A stretch of 64,000 bases of DNA from Hymenolepis diminuta (lineage: Eukaryota; Platyhelminthes; Cestoda; Cyclophyllidea; Hymenolepididae): contig CAADRB010000003.1 in NCBI GenBank assembly GCA_900708905.1, forward strand, positions 483,678-547,677, read 5' to 3'. A program made the translations under genes and the position numbers. This document shows, piece by piece, positions 52,490-64,000 of this stretch. The notes under the pieces were generated by a model that did not search any database, was not told the origin of the DNA, and saw only the letters and a program-made list of their open reading frames with translations. The stretch's first letter is position 1. Every line of letters begins with the position of its first letter.

Positions 52490-54154
52490 ATGGTAATTGA
52501 GTTGTTTAGAGGTTATCATCATTTTAGAGTATTCTTTCATATAATGGTGGTGCTGTAGTGGGAATGAAAGGAAAAGATTGTGTGGCTATTGCAACTGACA
52601 TGCGCTTTGGCGTGGGATATTCAACAATCGCTACCAATTTTTCCAAAGTTGAGCAACTTGGACCACATTTGTTCGTCGGATTTCCGGGATTAGCTACCGA
52701 CAAAGAAACGGTGTAAATTTTGTTTTATTCTTCTGCATGTTATTATTGCAGATTTGTAATTTGTTGATTGAAATCACAATAATTACATCCCACTTTAGTG
52801 TAATATTATTCACTGGCTTTGGTTAACTAATTTTCGTCCTCTATTATCTTGACGTTTTTTTTTGCCTTTATAGCTATCAAAGAATCCTATTCCGCAAAAA
52901 TCTATACGAACTTCGGGAAAACCGTCACGTTAGACCGAAGACCCTTCTGCGTATGCTGTCAAATCTTCTCTACGAACGAAGATTCGGACCATACTTTGTA
53001 GAACCGATTGTTGCCGGTATCGATCCAGTGGACAACAAGCCTTTTGTTGGTGGAATGGATCTTATTGGCTCTCCTGTAGAGTGTGAATTTGTCGTGGCCG
53101 GCTCATGTACTGAGCAACTTTACGGCATGTGTGAAACGCTCATGGAAAAAGATATGGTGAGTTTCCAAATAACAGGCATGTTTAGCATAGGTAAAGTTGT
53201 TCGAAATTCCCCATGTGTCGTATTTTTCCTATGTTTTATTATCATTTTAAAGTACTATTTAGGATTATCCATGTTTTTAGCATGGCTTTTAACGAATCAG
53301 CCCTCATGCGATTTAAAGCAAATTTCTTTTAGTACACATTTGGTCAATTTGAAATAGGAATTTTTATCCGTATTGTTAGAGAAGTTCGTTTTTTAGTTGT
53401 GTTCAACTTTGATTTCGCGAAGTTTAGTCCATAGATCCAATCTTACCACCCAATCCACTTTCCCATTGGCTTGTGTTTTTAATATGTGCAAGTGCAGATT
53501 TGACACAATATTTGTATGATTTTAGCAATTAATTAGTTACCTTGATTCTCCTTAACGGTATACTCTCCTGGTCATTCATCAGTGATCTCAATTGTCAGCT
53601 GTTCGCCGGATAGACGCCGGCGTTTGTCGAACTCGAAGCCTCTGATTACAGACTGCGACTAGTATTTCGATAACTACGAATATCTGACCGTTAAAATTGT
53701 TAAGGAAGACATCTTGAAATTTGTGGGATTTGGGAATTCGCTTTCTAGCTTTAATTGATAGACCTGCGTTTGATTGCCCGTAGGAACTCGCTTATTATAT
53801 CTACTTAAACTATATGAGTAGCATATGAGCTATGTCCTCTTTGATCGCAATTTAACTGGTCACTAACAGTTGCTTTGGCCGACAGTTGTTTCGGCTTTTC
53901 AGTTGCCAGTTAACATAATTACAGATGTTGCAACCAATCGTTTGCCGTTCTCGTTCCTTTTCTGTAGGATTCCAACCAACTTTTCGAGTGCATATCACAG
54001 TGTATGTTGAACGCTGCGAATCGTGATTGTATCGCCGGTTGGGGAGCTCGAGTTTATCTAATGTAAGTTCGATTTCCCTTTTTCATCTATCTATTTTTCT
54101 TCTAGTGAAAAAGATAAGGTTACAATTTCTGACCTCAAGGGCCGCATGGATTGA
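52490..54154 (+). CDS. PSMB3: 20S proteasome subunit beta type-3
   Basis: Five exons: 52490-52492 (ATG only), 52528-52712, 52874-53156, 53968-54062 and 54106-54154, giving 204 residues against about 205 in animals. The protein starts M-SILSYNGGAVVGMKGKDCVA, as beta-3 does, without a cleaved propeptide. It contains LLYERRFGPYFVEPIVAGID, the SCTEQLYGMCETL segment and the end EKDKVTISDLKGRMD. Beta-3 is a structural, non-catalytic subunit of the beta ring and lacks the N-terminal Thr nucleophile. The first intron is 35 bp and separates the start codon from the rest. No alternative in-frame ATG exists in exon 2 before the conserved SYNGG. Convergent with the tetraspanin gene 207 bp downstream. Confidence 0.96.
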
Positions 54155-54360
54155 TTTTCCCAACTTTGTATCACAATTTGAATACATTATTATTTCAATA
54201 TCATCCCGTTCTTCCTTCAGTTAAAATGAGTCAAGATAAGCAAAGCGAACATAATCTGCATAGTTAATTGGGGGAAAAGCGTCATAACAAGTAGTAAAAA
54301 TGCTAGTTATGGAAGAGTAGAAAAAGAATCCGGGCTTGTTTTTTTTCATCTCTGCGTCAT

Positions 54361-56494
54361 CTATTCTTGGGCCACTGAGACGTAAGATGATCCAGAATAG
54401 TGTCGAACAACGGTAAAGTAAAAGATCAGTATCAAAATAAGTCCAATCATCTACAGAGCACAAAAAAAGTTAAGGTAGCTAGGTACCGGCTAATTACTGA
54501 TGACGGATTAGGAAGGGAACTTACCTCGTAGGAAGCCACCGCTAAAATAATTGCTGTAAATACCCGGAAACCGGTTCGGATAGCTTCAGAAGCCTTGTCA
54601 TAGCAACCCTGAAACAAATTAAGAGAGAGATTTCATCGTGTTTTGGCGTGCGCGCAACGACACACTATTTTCAGGTGTTTATACTTCAGTGAAAAACTGG
54701 CACTCTATGTGTGATTGCTTGTAACTTCGCCCACAAGCGCAATATCGTATTCCAGACAGAGANNNNNNNNNNNNNNNNNNGGTTATAAAAATTCTAAAAG
54801 TTCAGACAGCGTACCACGGTGAAGGCTGAAGTTGAATCACAGACTCCGCTAACGGTCTCTGGGCAACAGGAATTGGGTAGGACTGCGTCCCGATACTCTT
54901 CATGCCCTTTTCCACCGCAACATTCAAACTGGTAAAAAAAATTTGGAATATTATGTTAATATTTTCATAGAATGAGAAACTCCAACATTACATCTAATCT
55001 CTAAGTAATTCTGAGTCAAATCGCATATATATAGCCGATGCCGTAATCTTTCCTAACACCCGGAAGTAGTAAGTTAAACATGTTGTCGGAGCAATTCGGT
55101 TAGTTATATAACATCGACATCGTTAGTAGAAAGAGATTAATTAACGCTCGCATCAAATACACGAAAATATAGACAGGGAGGCGTGGGGAGCGAAATTCGA
55201 GATTTTCAATCCAATAAAGCAGAAGGAATGCTCGATTTGTGGAAGTGTAGACGCCAAATAGATTTTTTCCGCAAATTTGATAAAGCAATTCTATTTCGTT
55301 TGATATCAGAAGAACAAAACACACATGAGTAAGGTTTCATGGTGGAACCTAAGATAACAATAAAAGAAATTATGGTGCTATTTTGACCAGCAAACAAAGA
55401 TTGAAACAAGTTAAACAATCTAGTTCAAAACGCCTCGGGTCTAAAGATCAAACAAGCTCTTTCAAACTTTAAATTTATCTGATGATCCTGGAATCCAGAT
55501 GAAGTAGGTTCTCCTAAGATGAATCACCTGTCCTCCTACGTGTTTAGATGTTGCTCCATTATCAAAGTTGTGAAACTTTTTCGCCCGCCTTGGGAAATGA
55601 ATACATGAATACAATCATGGAGGGCTGTTAGTAATATTTAATCAGCTTCTGTCTATGTGATCCCTAATTTCGGGCATGCTGTTTTAGAGGATGGGATCCA
55701 TTAAAATTTGGGGTTTAAACACGTTGAATGACGTCTTTATGCGTATTCTGTATAAAAGTAAGAAAGCGTCAACACATGTTCTGAGGTTTGGGCTGAATAT
55801 TGAAATTAAATTTAAAGGGGACTATGCAGTACTTGCTTTTTACGTATGCCTCGTAATTAAAGTCATCTATTACATTAAAAAAATCACTTAACTTACCGTT
55901 GACTGAAAGATATCTCGAATGACAATATTTTGGGCTACCGTGCCGAGATCTGTAGATGTACTAATCCATTTTTGTATTACTTCTTTGAGAGCTTGAATAA
56001 GCTTATCTTCAATCTGCAAAGGACTGAATTACATAAAATCCATAAACTCGAACCTCGCTTTGATAGAGAATGCTAAGAACGCTGATGGCTACTTCAATAC
56101 AGGTTACGATTGCAATGCAAATGCTGTAGATACTGAGTAGGCAGGGAGATTCGTGATAGACAGCACAACAACCAATAATAGCAACTATGACAGTTGTTGT
56201 GCTAATACACATTAGCACGATCAATAAAATATGCATCTCGTAGAGAATTCCAGCGGAGAGAAATACTGACTGAATCTCGGGTTCCATGTATGAGAAAATA
56301 GACAATCCAAGAAGACCTAGGCCTGTAAGCTATAAGAATAATAATTTAAATTTTACCAAAAGATATGTTCGCTTCAATCTTAAAGAAACATATAAGAAGA
56401 ACAAATGCAAAAAGTGAGAGAAACTTACTACCAGTAAGACATTGAGAACTATTAAAAGATAAATTTGACAATCACGAAAGCAGAATTTCCCCAT
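54361..56494 (-). CDS. tetraspanin
   Basis: Six exons, all phase 0: 56494-56429, 56329-56054, 56013-55897, 54928-54815, 54608-54525 and 54450-54361, encoding 248 residues. Four membrane segments are visible: TM1 (IYLLIVLNVLLVLTGLGLLG), TM2 (LLIVLMCISTTTVIVAIIGC), TM3 (LLSIYSICIAIVTCIEVAIS) and TM4 (FTAIILAVASYE-MIGLILIL). The large loop has the hallmark FECCGG, then NSCCPET, GVC and GCYDK, the usual six cysteines. The TM2 end GCCAVYHESPCLL is also typical. Tetraspanins organise membrane microdomains; in flatworms many sit in the tegument and are vaccine candidates, but which type this is cannot be read. An 18-N gap lies in the intron at 54763-54780. Confidence 0.96.
54763..54780. other. assembly gap (18 N)
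   Basis: Run of undetermined bases in a tetraspanin intron. Flanking exons join in phase, so no coding loss is implied. Confidence 1.
54929..55896. other. tetraspanin intron 3
   Basis: Nearly 1 kb. Open frames on both strands lack motifs. Nothing recognised. Confidence 0.5.
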
Positions 56495-57350
56495 GATTTG
56501 AAAAGTATCTACAACATTGAAATATCTCAAGGTAATGCATTGTTGTTCAAAAACATTTAAACATTGAGTAGTGTTTGAATGCCTTCTAAATGTTATTCGT
56601 TATTATAACTCTTCAATAAAAATGATTAATCGCGAAAAATCAGCAAATTATTGCATATAAATTATGGATATTGCCGGATCAGTTTTTGCTGAAACACTGG
56701 CTCATATTTCCTGATATTTCGCTTCCAATCTCACAAAAAATACGAATGAGGGCTCTACATTAACTTTTCTGATTTGATTTTTGTACGACGGTCCGTTAGA
56801 TATATATTTTGCTCTTCTTAAATGGTAATCCTTTTGAACATACTCATAATGTTTGTAAATATATATAGTTGCATAGTTGCAAATTAATTTATGATTACTC
56901 ATTTTGGAAAGGCATTCCATTGGCATTTAATTATAAAATAGACAGCTATTTTTTTAATTCCACTTTTCATGCACATTTAAATCCTTATTCATCTGTGTGC
57001 GGTCTGTAATCACTACATATACGTACCGCGTTTACAAATGCGTACCGGTCTATGTGTTTGTCACTTTCCAGTACTAACTAGTGCGTTTTGTCATTCATTC
57101 CTGTTTGCTAATCTGTATTCGAACTCTACCTTAGCAGCCTGCAAACGAAAATTTTAATTTAATAATTATTGTTATTATTGTTAAATGACAAATACCGTGA
57201 AATATTTATATTGGCACCCGAATATATATGTATTTTGAAATGTCCGAAAAGAGAGAGATTACCATAACTATACTTGTATTTGTAAATAAATTCTGCAGAT
57301 TAGCAGTATAGGGTAATCATAAGGACGAATTCAATGTTGTTGTTAACTAA
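56495..57350. other. tetraspanin promoter region and cullin downstream region
   Basis: AT-rich. Should hold the tetraspanin promoter and the cullin 3' UTR. No clear element. Confidence 0.35.
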
Positions 57351-60300
57351 TTATGGAATGTACTCGTAGATAGACATGTCATTTGGGTCCCGTTGGATTA
57401 TCGACTTCCTGATCAACGAATCGATGCCAGACTGATAAATGGGAGAATATCAAATTAATATGTGTAAATGAATATTTATTATTTATCATAATGGAGGAAA
57501 TTAATATACCTTGATTAGGAATAATGGGGGATGGAACGTGGTAGACAATTGCTCTTGTACTTTTTTAACCAAGTCTTGGTTTGTTGTCCTCTTTTGTGCC
57601 TTCATTATTCGTGCAATGCAGCACTAATAATCAACAAAATATAGTTTAAAGGGGATTTTTTCATAATGATATTCAAGGATAGTTTTGAAAGGGATGTACC
57701 TGAATAGCCAATGTACGGTCACATTCAACTTTGCTTTCAAACTTCTTTGCTTCCTCTAGGGAAATTTCTTTTTTCAACGGCAGATTAAGATTCACAAAAA
57801 TTCGATCGCTGAAATTAAAATAATCAATGATCAAAGAGGCAGTAAATTTGATGAGCGGGTTTAATTTTAGGAGGAGAGTTCAGATCAAAATAATGGAACT
57901 AATGCGCTCCTGTGGCTCAGTGACTAACGCGCTCATCGACGGTCTCAAAAATTACGGGTACGATGTATATTCAGTAAGCGGAATGGTTAAGAGCATTATT
58001 TAAGTCCTTCTGCCCAAGATGAGCTTTTGAAAACGCTTTCCTAAATTAAGTGCGTCAATCGTACAGTGGTCAAAATCCACGCCTACCAAGTCAGAGGTTT
58101 CGTGGACAAAGTTCATCCATGATATTTTGCCACTAACTTTGTAAGGTGTTATTAACACTTTCCACTGCCTTTAGTCAACATGGTAAAATTTATCTATCTG
58201 ATACAATCAAATAAATAACTGTCCAAGAAGATATTGCCGAAATGCGAAGAAATGGGATGAAAATTTATAAACTATAAACTGGTGTTTTGAAAAGCTGTAT
58301 TTTAACTAAAAATAATTATAAGATTATCAAAAAATTGATGTAGAAGATATCTCTCTCAAACGTTGTATAGAGAAACTAACCTAGAATAATTGAGGTTGAG
58401 GGTAAGTTTGTTGTTAAGGGAGATCTTTGGGAGATCTTTTTGACCTTTAATTTCAAAAGGACATTCTTCAGCCTGTTGATGTTGCTGCTCAGTTGTTTCA
58501 TCTTTTGCAGACACATTTAGGATCCGTGACATCAGAAGACTTTTAAGAATGGGAATCAATATTTCCTTTTCAATATTTGTCAATTCACCTATCTGTTTCA
58601 CGGTATAGCTATCTTCTTTGTTAAAAAGCATAAGGATTGAAATTTGGTAGGCTGAAACCTAAAACCAGAAACAGACATTAATGGCACTTGATAAAGATTT
58701 CAATTCCACTTGAGCTATCAAAAGGCTAAAACAGTGGTTTTTCAATAACAATGAGGAATAAATTTTGAGATGGTGCAGAAGTCACATAGACACCATCAAT
58801 CAATACTAGTTCTTGTGGAGAATTTCTGGTTAATAAAGTAGATTTTTGGTTAACAGACTGTGGGTATGTACAAACAGAAAGAATGTAAATTATTAAATCT
58901 TTTTCCTCGACGATGTTGACATTTTATTTGGTATTTTCTATCCATTTATATTATAAATTACATTTAATTATGAAATCGTTTTTCCGGACAAATGAATAAC
59001 CTTGTTGCGTTCGCCTGCAGAGGCCTCCAGACAATCAGCAGTCACTACCCCTGCACCTTAGCGCTGCTTGTATATAAGGACCAAGCTCGTGGACAACATC
59101 TCATAAGGAGCTCGTTCGCTTAAAATTTCTTACTAGTTCATCTCATACGGAGCTCTTTTCACACATATAAATAAAATTCTTGCTATCTCATCGCATACGG
59201 AGCAATAAACCCTCTCCACTCCACGCTTTTCTTGTTCTCGCTACTTTGGGAACAGCCTAGATAATTTCGGGAGCAAACTTATAGTAGAGGATTCTGCTAG
59301 ACTCCATCCGGACTGCTTAGGAGGATTAGTTAGCTACAGCAAAAAGGCTTATTGATGTAGCATCCGCTACAACCTCGTGCTCTGAATACTTTTTATTAGG
59401 CAATTATACATCGTTCATTAAAGCTCTATCACCTTCAAATTTGACTTCTCCTCTCCTCTTTGCTGCTATTTTTGGGAATATTTTGGGATGGTTAGCCAGA
59501 ATTACATCATTCGACTACAGTATTTGGAAGATAACATACTATTTTAAAACTTGATGCAAAAAATGTCCCCGACAACAGATAAATCGCGGAAAAGCAGTAG
59601 TGAAATTTCATGAAACTGATTGTACGTGGATAAATTTTGCTGCAACAACAACAGGAAAGCTTCTTGAAACTAATGGAAGAGTTTACGAAGCATCTGAACC
59701 TGAATCATAGACAATCTAAAAATTCCATCCAAAATTATGTCCTGAGGTGCTTGTATTATAAATCAAAATATTTAACCGGAAGCGGATCTTACCTTTAATA
59801 AGTGGTTTGATAAATGCAAGAATGTGTTCTGAGAAAATCTGACTGACATTCCCGAGAAGAGAGGAGTTGCACTCCTTCTTCATCGACTGGTGACCGCGGG
59901 ACACAAGAAGCTAAAAAGCTACATTCGTCTGAAGGAGCCGGATGATCTCGAATTCGAGATAGTAGTGTACACTCTCTACGAATTGTTCGGCGAAAAATCA
60001 TTGAAATTTCGCATGTGCTTCAAATGTCTGACGTCGACTAAGAGGCCTGATGAGGATTGGATTAACTATGTTACTCAGATAAATTAAAATGTTGAACAGT
60101 CGGATTTCAGACCTATTTCAAACTTTCACTTTAAGTGTCTCTATTCCTTTGTGGTCTCCGGGGGGTGCTGCTATGCGAAGTCCGTATAAGAATTCTTAAC
60201 ACGATTAAACAAAATCATAATATCTCCTTGACTTAGGTAATAAATGTTGAAGAATGGATGACGCAATTATAATCCAACAGAAGGCCGGTGAACATGATTA

Positions 60301-62839
60301 TGGCGAAAGAAATGCCCAATCGTACGAGAAGATGAACAGGCAGGAAAATATTTCAAACAAGAAATTCCCATCACCGTGCTGGTTATGCGGCGAAATGAAC
60401 AACTGCAGAGATCACTCTTACATAAATCACGTCTGTAATGTCTGTAGAAAGGAAGGACATAAAGAAGCTAAATGTCGGAGCGATGTGAAGAGTAGTTTAA
60501 AGTAAAGATTGTTGGAAAGCCTGTCAGATCTTGTATTTCTCTCAATATTGCAGACCAATCTATGAAGACAGAAGTTCTAATAGCCGATAATATTCAGCGT
60601 TGATGATTAGTGTTAAGGAAATCAACTTGCAACGGGATATTGCCTCTGGTATCACTTTGATCTCAAGAAAGACGTGCAATGAAACCAAAAAGCCTCTTGT
60701 GACATCTTGAAATTGAAAGATGAACGTGACTGTCTATTTTATAATGGTGATCAACAACTTACTTCAAAAAGCTTTGTAACAAAGATCATCTGCGACTCGA
60801 GCTGGAAAACAAGCTCGAAGAAGGTCAGAAAGCGGAATAAAAGTAACAAGAAGAATTCCGGCAAACCTGTTCATAAGGCAGGGATGAAAAGCGAATCCGA
60901 TATTGGAGCGATGAAAGATGAACAGGAGGTAATGAAAAAATTTTTCAATTCTCAAATAGTCTAAAATGACACCAAACCCGTATATGAAAGTAAACATGTA
61001 CCCAGTTTTCCGTTCGAAGTCCTATACAAAGATCTGTCACATCTTGAAAGAATTGGTGTTCTACAACCGATATCCTACTCAAAATGGGCTACATCAATTG
61101 TGGCTGTACGAAAACATAATGGCAGCGTTCGTTTATGTGCCGATTTTTTCATTGGTCTGAATGCGGCTCTTGAAGATAACAACCATTCTCTTCCTCTTGT
61201 TGAAGATATATTCGCAACTATCGACAGTGGCACATGTTTTGCAGAGTTGGATTTTTCAGAGTCTTATCTGCAAACCGTGGTCGGACCAGAATGTCGTGAA
61301 TGTCTCATCATCAACACGCACCGGGCTCGATATCAATTTACTAGATTTTCGTTCGAAGACAAATGAACCAGCGAACAATCATTAAAAAGGTGTGTTCATT
61401 GTTGATGATCTCGTATTTGCGCGTGGTTTCCAAGTTGATCGCTCCTGGACGACTGGAACTGCTGTCCAGCTTTGATGGACAGTCATCTACGAAATCCAGA
61501 TAAATGATACTATTTGGATCGGGCATAGAAATCAATTGAGGCCACGTATTGAGGGAACTAAATCAACGTCAGCATCAACCCCACGTCACTTCCTGTTGGA
61601 CACTTTCAAACTTCCAGCAAGTGAAGAATAACCTTGCACATCGCACAATTTTTCCGAGGTAAGTGTATATTGCTGCATAAATCCCTAAAATCTTTAAATT
61701 TGTCCAATCTCTCCTCCCTACCGCTATTTTTGAGGATATTTTGGAATTTTTAACTGAAATTACATTAGTCAGAGCATTTGTTTATGTGCATTTAGATCTG
61801 TGAAAAATAACTAGCCGTCTGGTTTGCAAATAATGCTGCATTGGCGAGATATCAGTGTGCTAAAAATATTCGATTCCCCTTCCTGACATTAAATCTTGAA
61901 TAAGACATTTCTGAAGGACAAGGCAAAATGTTCAAATAATCAGTCAGTGATCACGGTGAAAGACATATGTCGCCGTGGTCACATGCTTTAATGTACTTCA
62001 TCCATATGATCTGTCCTTTTGACCGTCCTTTTTACCTTGATGTCCGGTGCGATGAGACCTGTCATTAACTCCAATATGATTATGCGTCTAAATTTTAACT
62101 GTAAATATGAATACTCATCACATTACCTTCTTCTCATCATCTCTTCGGGCGAACGGTTCTAGACCTCTCTAACGCATTTTTTTCTGTCCAAATCTTCTTT
62201 ACAATCTTGTTTTAGTGGAAATTTTTTTTAAGTTAAAGGCAACTCAATTCATCTAAATAAACGACACTTAAATTGAGTAGAGGAAGATATTCTAGAACAC
62301 CACTTATGAGAAACTCGCATTCTTCAATCCTTCTCGTAGACTAAAATGAACCAGTGTGCCTGGCCATCCATGTCATTGAGTGTGTACTGGCATCGTGACG
62401 TCTGATTTGTCAGTGGGGCATTTTGGTCATTGCACCACCAGCAAACTTATAAGTTTATACATTTCCAATACTCTGTTCATGAGAATTTATCGTCCATTCA
62501 GTAAAAATGTTAAACTTACGGTAAATATATAGCATTTGTCAGTGTAATGAGAGAGCACTACTCCACTACATAATGAGAAACAAAAACGCAGATTGCGTCC
62601 TTGTTGAAGTTTTTCGCATTGCATCGTGTAGAATTCTTTCATGGTATTCACGGATGTTTCCAGCTTAAAATGAAGTCAACACTGAGGGTTATTATTTGTG
62701 TAAATATGCACAATTATATATACACATATATACATAATACAATATAATCCCCTCACCTCAAAAGGAATTCTTAAAGCGCTCCTTGGTTGAATAGGCCAAA
62801 TTAAGGAATTGAGAATCGTGATTGAGGTGCTCACAAAAT
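57351..62839 (-). CDS. CUL1-like cullin, C-terminal part (5' exons beyond or unresolved)
   Basis: Six exons in phase: 62839-62757, 62663-62520, 58658-58381, 57808-57700, 57623-57510 and 57431-57351, about 269 codons to the stop. They cover the cullin homology end (SITILNSLIWPIQPRSALRI, LETSVNTMKEFYTMQCEKLQ), the helix VSAYQISILMLFNKEDSYTV and the winged-helix end with CCIARIMKAQK. The Lys at 57600-57602 in RIMK is the expected neddylation site. Cullins scaffold RING ubiquitin ligases; NKEDSYTVKQ followed by LNLNYS...VNLNLPLK is most like CUL1. The normally conserved GRKLTWLYHL is GRNLRFCFSL and the end is YEYIP instead of Y-x-YLA, so the paralogue is divergent. The 3.9 kb intron 58659-62519 hosts a Gypsy remnant. 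Confidence 0.92.
57905..58062 (+). repeat. tRNA-derived SINE copy (SINE-A, copy 6)
   Basis: Well-kept A box (CTGTGGCTCAGTGACTAACG), degenerate B box (GGGTACGATG), body GGAATGGTTAAGAGC and tail TTTTGAAAACGCTTTCCTAA. In a cullin intron, antisense. Confidence 0.7.
59003..59371 (+). promoter_or_regulatory. putative LTR with TATA-like box and tandem boxes
   Basis: Starts TGTTGCG and ends in CTACA, fitting TG...CA termini, though the limits are guesses. TGTATATAAGGAC at 59069-59081 is TATA-like. Three imperfect repeats of ATCTCATA(C/A)GGAGC follow at 59097, 59139 and 59185, and AATAAA lies just after the last. Confidence 0.45.
60254..60505 (+). pseudogene. Gypsy gag zinc-knuckle fragment
   Basis: 83-codon open frame with a damaged first knuckle (CWLCGEMNNCRDH) and an intact second one, CNVCRKEGHKEAKC (C-x2-C-x4-H-x4-C, 60434-60475). 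Same two-knuckle plan as the other Gypsy remnants in the window. Confidence 0.75.
60998..61365 (+). pseudogene. Gypsy reverse transcriptase N-terminal fragment
   Basis: Reads LSHLERIGVLQPISYSKWAT, SIVAVRKHNGSVRLCADF and motif A CFAELDFSESYLQ, then RYQFTRFSF, and breaks off before the YxDD motif. Confidence 0.85.
61482..61630 (+). pseudogene. Gypsy pol C-terminal fragment
   Basis: VIYEIQINDTIWIGHRNQLR, then STPRHFLLDTFKLPASEE and stop. This is the flatworm Gypsy pol end, joined to the RT fragment by a deletion of most of pol. Confidence 0.8.
62290..62430 (+). repeat. dispersed repeat C, copy 3
   Basis: ATGAGAAACTCGCATTCTTC and CCATCCATGTCATTGAG align with 17380-17525 and 36650-36840. Confidence 0.45.
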
Positions 62840-64000
62840 CTGTTCATAAAAGGAGAGTTATAAATAGGACATCTGAACGATTATATGAGGAATGGATATT
62901 AGTTGGAAGAATTTGCAGTACCTGCATAAACTAACTCATGTGCCTGCTCAGTCTACGTATTGCGCGCCTACTGATTCATACCTTTTTCTAAATTGTCAAA
63001 GCGGTCAACTGCCTCATCCCACCTCATTTCGTCTGTTCTTCCTAATCTAGATTGCTCTCACTCAGTGCCGACACTTCCCTCTTCCTCTCCCTCCCCAATT
63101 CCCTCTCCGATTTTCTTCCCCTTTTCACTCTCATTCATCCTAAACACATTTGTCCAACGTAGCTCACGGTCTCCTCGCCCTGGAAGATCATTAGTGTTAA
63201 GGGAGAATATCTAGCCTAGTTTGGCCAGGCCCTCCCAGTAGCTATTAAGTTCACTTCTATAGATGAAAAGATGGCAGAAAGCTGAACCTTATCAAACAGA
63301 GCAAAAATATCAGCACCAGCTTTGGTTAGGAAACCCATTTGAATGTTTTTTTTGTGGATATGAATGAAATTCATAAATTTCCTTCCACGGGCACTGATTA
63401 TTCGATTGTTGATTTATCACTCTCGTGCCCAAGACTGCAACCTCGTCACTGTCGCAGTTATTGGCTAAGTGGCCAATCAAATCTACATAAGCAAATGCAA
63501 TTTCTTCATTAATAATCACCGTATGGAATACAAGTCCTACTTCTTCAGCCTCTTGAATCTGAATAACTGCAGGTACCAAGGGGCGGTGATATAGTTTCAC
63601 AATACTTTTATTTTCTACAAAGGTACCATCGATTATATTATTGGAGTCCCATAAACACCATGTTTAAGAATATCGTCCCCACCGTTGTCATCAGATTCAA
63701 AGGATCTTTTTGAAAAAAAAACCACAGTACATATTCTTCTGAGCTGGGAATTGAAGAAGTTAGAATCCTGAATCCCAAGAACCCAATCGCCTCAGGCTAA
63801 TCTCTTATTATTTTCTACGCACCCGTTTATCCGAATGGCATAAAATATACTATCTCCACAAACAAACAGACATGACAGTAATAATGTATTGTGAATTTAC
63901 CAAAAATATATTGTGAACAAGCAGACAGTTGCCGATCCTTTCATATGTTCAACAAGCATAGAATAGAATAAGTGAATCTATAAGTGAACATTGAATCTAC
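62840..64000. other. upstream cullin intron(s) or intergenic
   Basis: Contains a pyrimidine-rich tract (63080-63140) and a minus-strand open frame of 96 codons (63310-63600) with no known motif. No convincing further cullin exon; the N-terminal two thirds of the gene must lie beyond the window. Confidence 0.4.

Larger units (their letters stand above)
59003..61775 (+). mobile_element. Gypsy remnant inside a cullin intron, antisense to the gene
   Basis: A probable 5' LTR/promoter (59003-59371) is followed by a gag fragment (59690-60505), a pol start fragment (about 60998-61365) and a pol end fragment (61482-61630). RNase H and the integrase core are deleted. A stretch at 59395-59517 recurs at 61655-61775 (AAATTTG...CTCCTC...GCTATTTTT-GGATATTTTGG), suggesting terminal duplication. 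Sequence differs clearly from the 5-9 kb family. Confidence 0.75.

Noticed and set aside
57910..57980. tRNA gene on the plus strand
   Set aside because: A good A box, but a broken B box and a SINE body follow; same family as the other SINE-A copies.
63310..63600. 96-codon minus-strand ORF as an upstream cullin exon
   Set aside because: Residues do not follow any cullin segment expected before SITILNSLIWP, and it lacks an acceptor in phase.

Overview
The window is eukaryotic and reads as a parasitic flatworm, most likely a cestode. This is inferred from AT-rich sequence, many 35-45 bp introns beside kilobase-long ones, fragments of a Ty3/Gypsy family that look like the CsRn1 clade known from flatworms, and metazoan housekeeping genes. 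No species is assigned.

Layout: 1-4160 (-) holds nine frame-consistent exons of a BAR plus SH3 protein cut by the window start. 5408-9885 (-) is a decayed Gypsy element with both LTRs. 10543-12191 (+) is the nucleoporin NUP35/Nup53. 13639-26117 (+) is a 13-exon FGD-type Rho guanine exchange factor (DH-PH-FYVE-PH). 28399-33330 is a retroelement graveyard: a second Gypsy copy, a plus-strand Gypsy remnant and copies of an LTR-like repeat. 33331-39444 has SINE and dispersed-repeat fragments only. 39445-39822 (-) is the mitochondrial ATP synthase c subunit. 40000-52489 is mostly non-coding, with exons of a divergent SLC1-like transporter (46216-48609, -), an LC8-like dynein light chain exon (50068-50223, -) and an unexplained two-frame coding patch (51086-51560, -). 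52490-54154 (+) is proteasome beta-3. 54361-56494 (-) is a tetraspanin, convergent with it. 57351-62839 (-) is the C-terminal part of a CUL1-like cullin, with another Gypsy remnant (59003-61775) inside an intron.

The recognised genes are unrelated housekeeping or signalling genes: nuclear pore, Cdc42/Rho signalling, oxidative phosphorylation, proteasome, membrane scaffold and ubiquitin ligase. No operon-like system is seen. The most unusual structure is a 928 bp tract (5667-6594 and 28656-29583) that reads as fully identical between two Gypsy copies whose flanks have diverged strongly. It forms a direct repeat bracketing the NUP35 and FGD genes. Other points: a proteasome start codon alone in its own exon before a 35 bp intron, a FYVE finger whose eighth zinc ligand is Asp, a tRNA-derived SINE family with at least six copies, and an LTR-like repeat joined tail to tail with an inverted partial copy.

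All exon boundaries were derived by eye from GT/AG sites, reading-frame phase and family resemblance. No alignment or database search was run.
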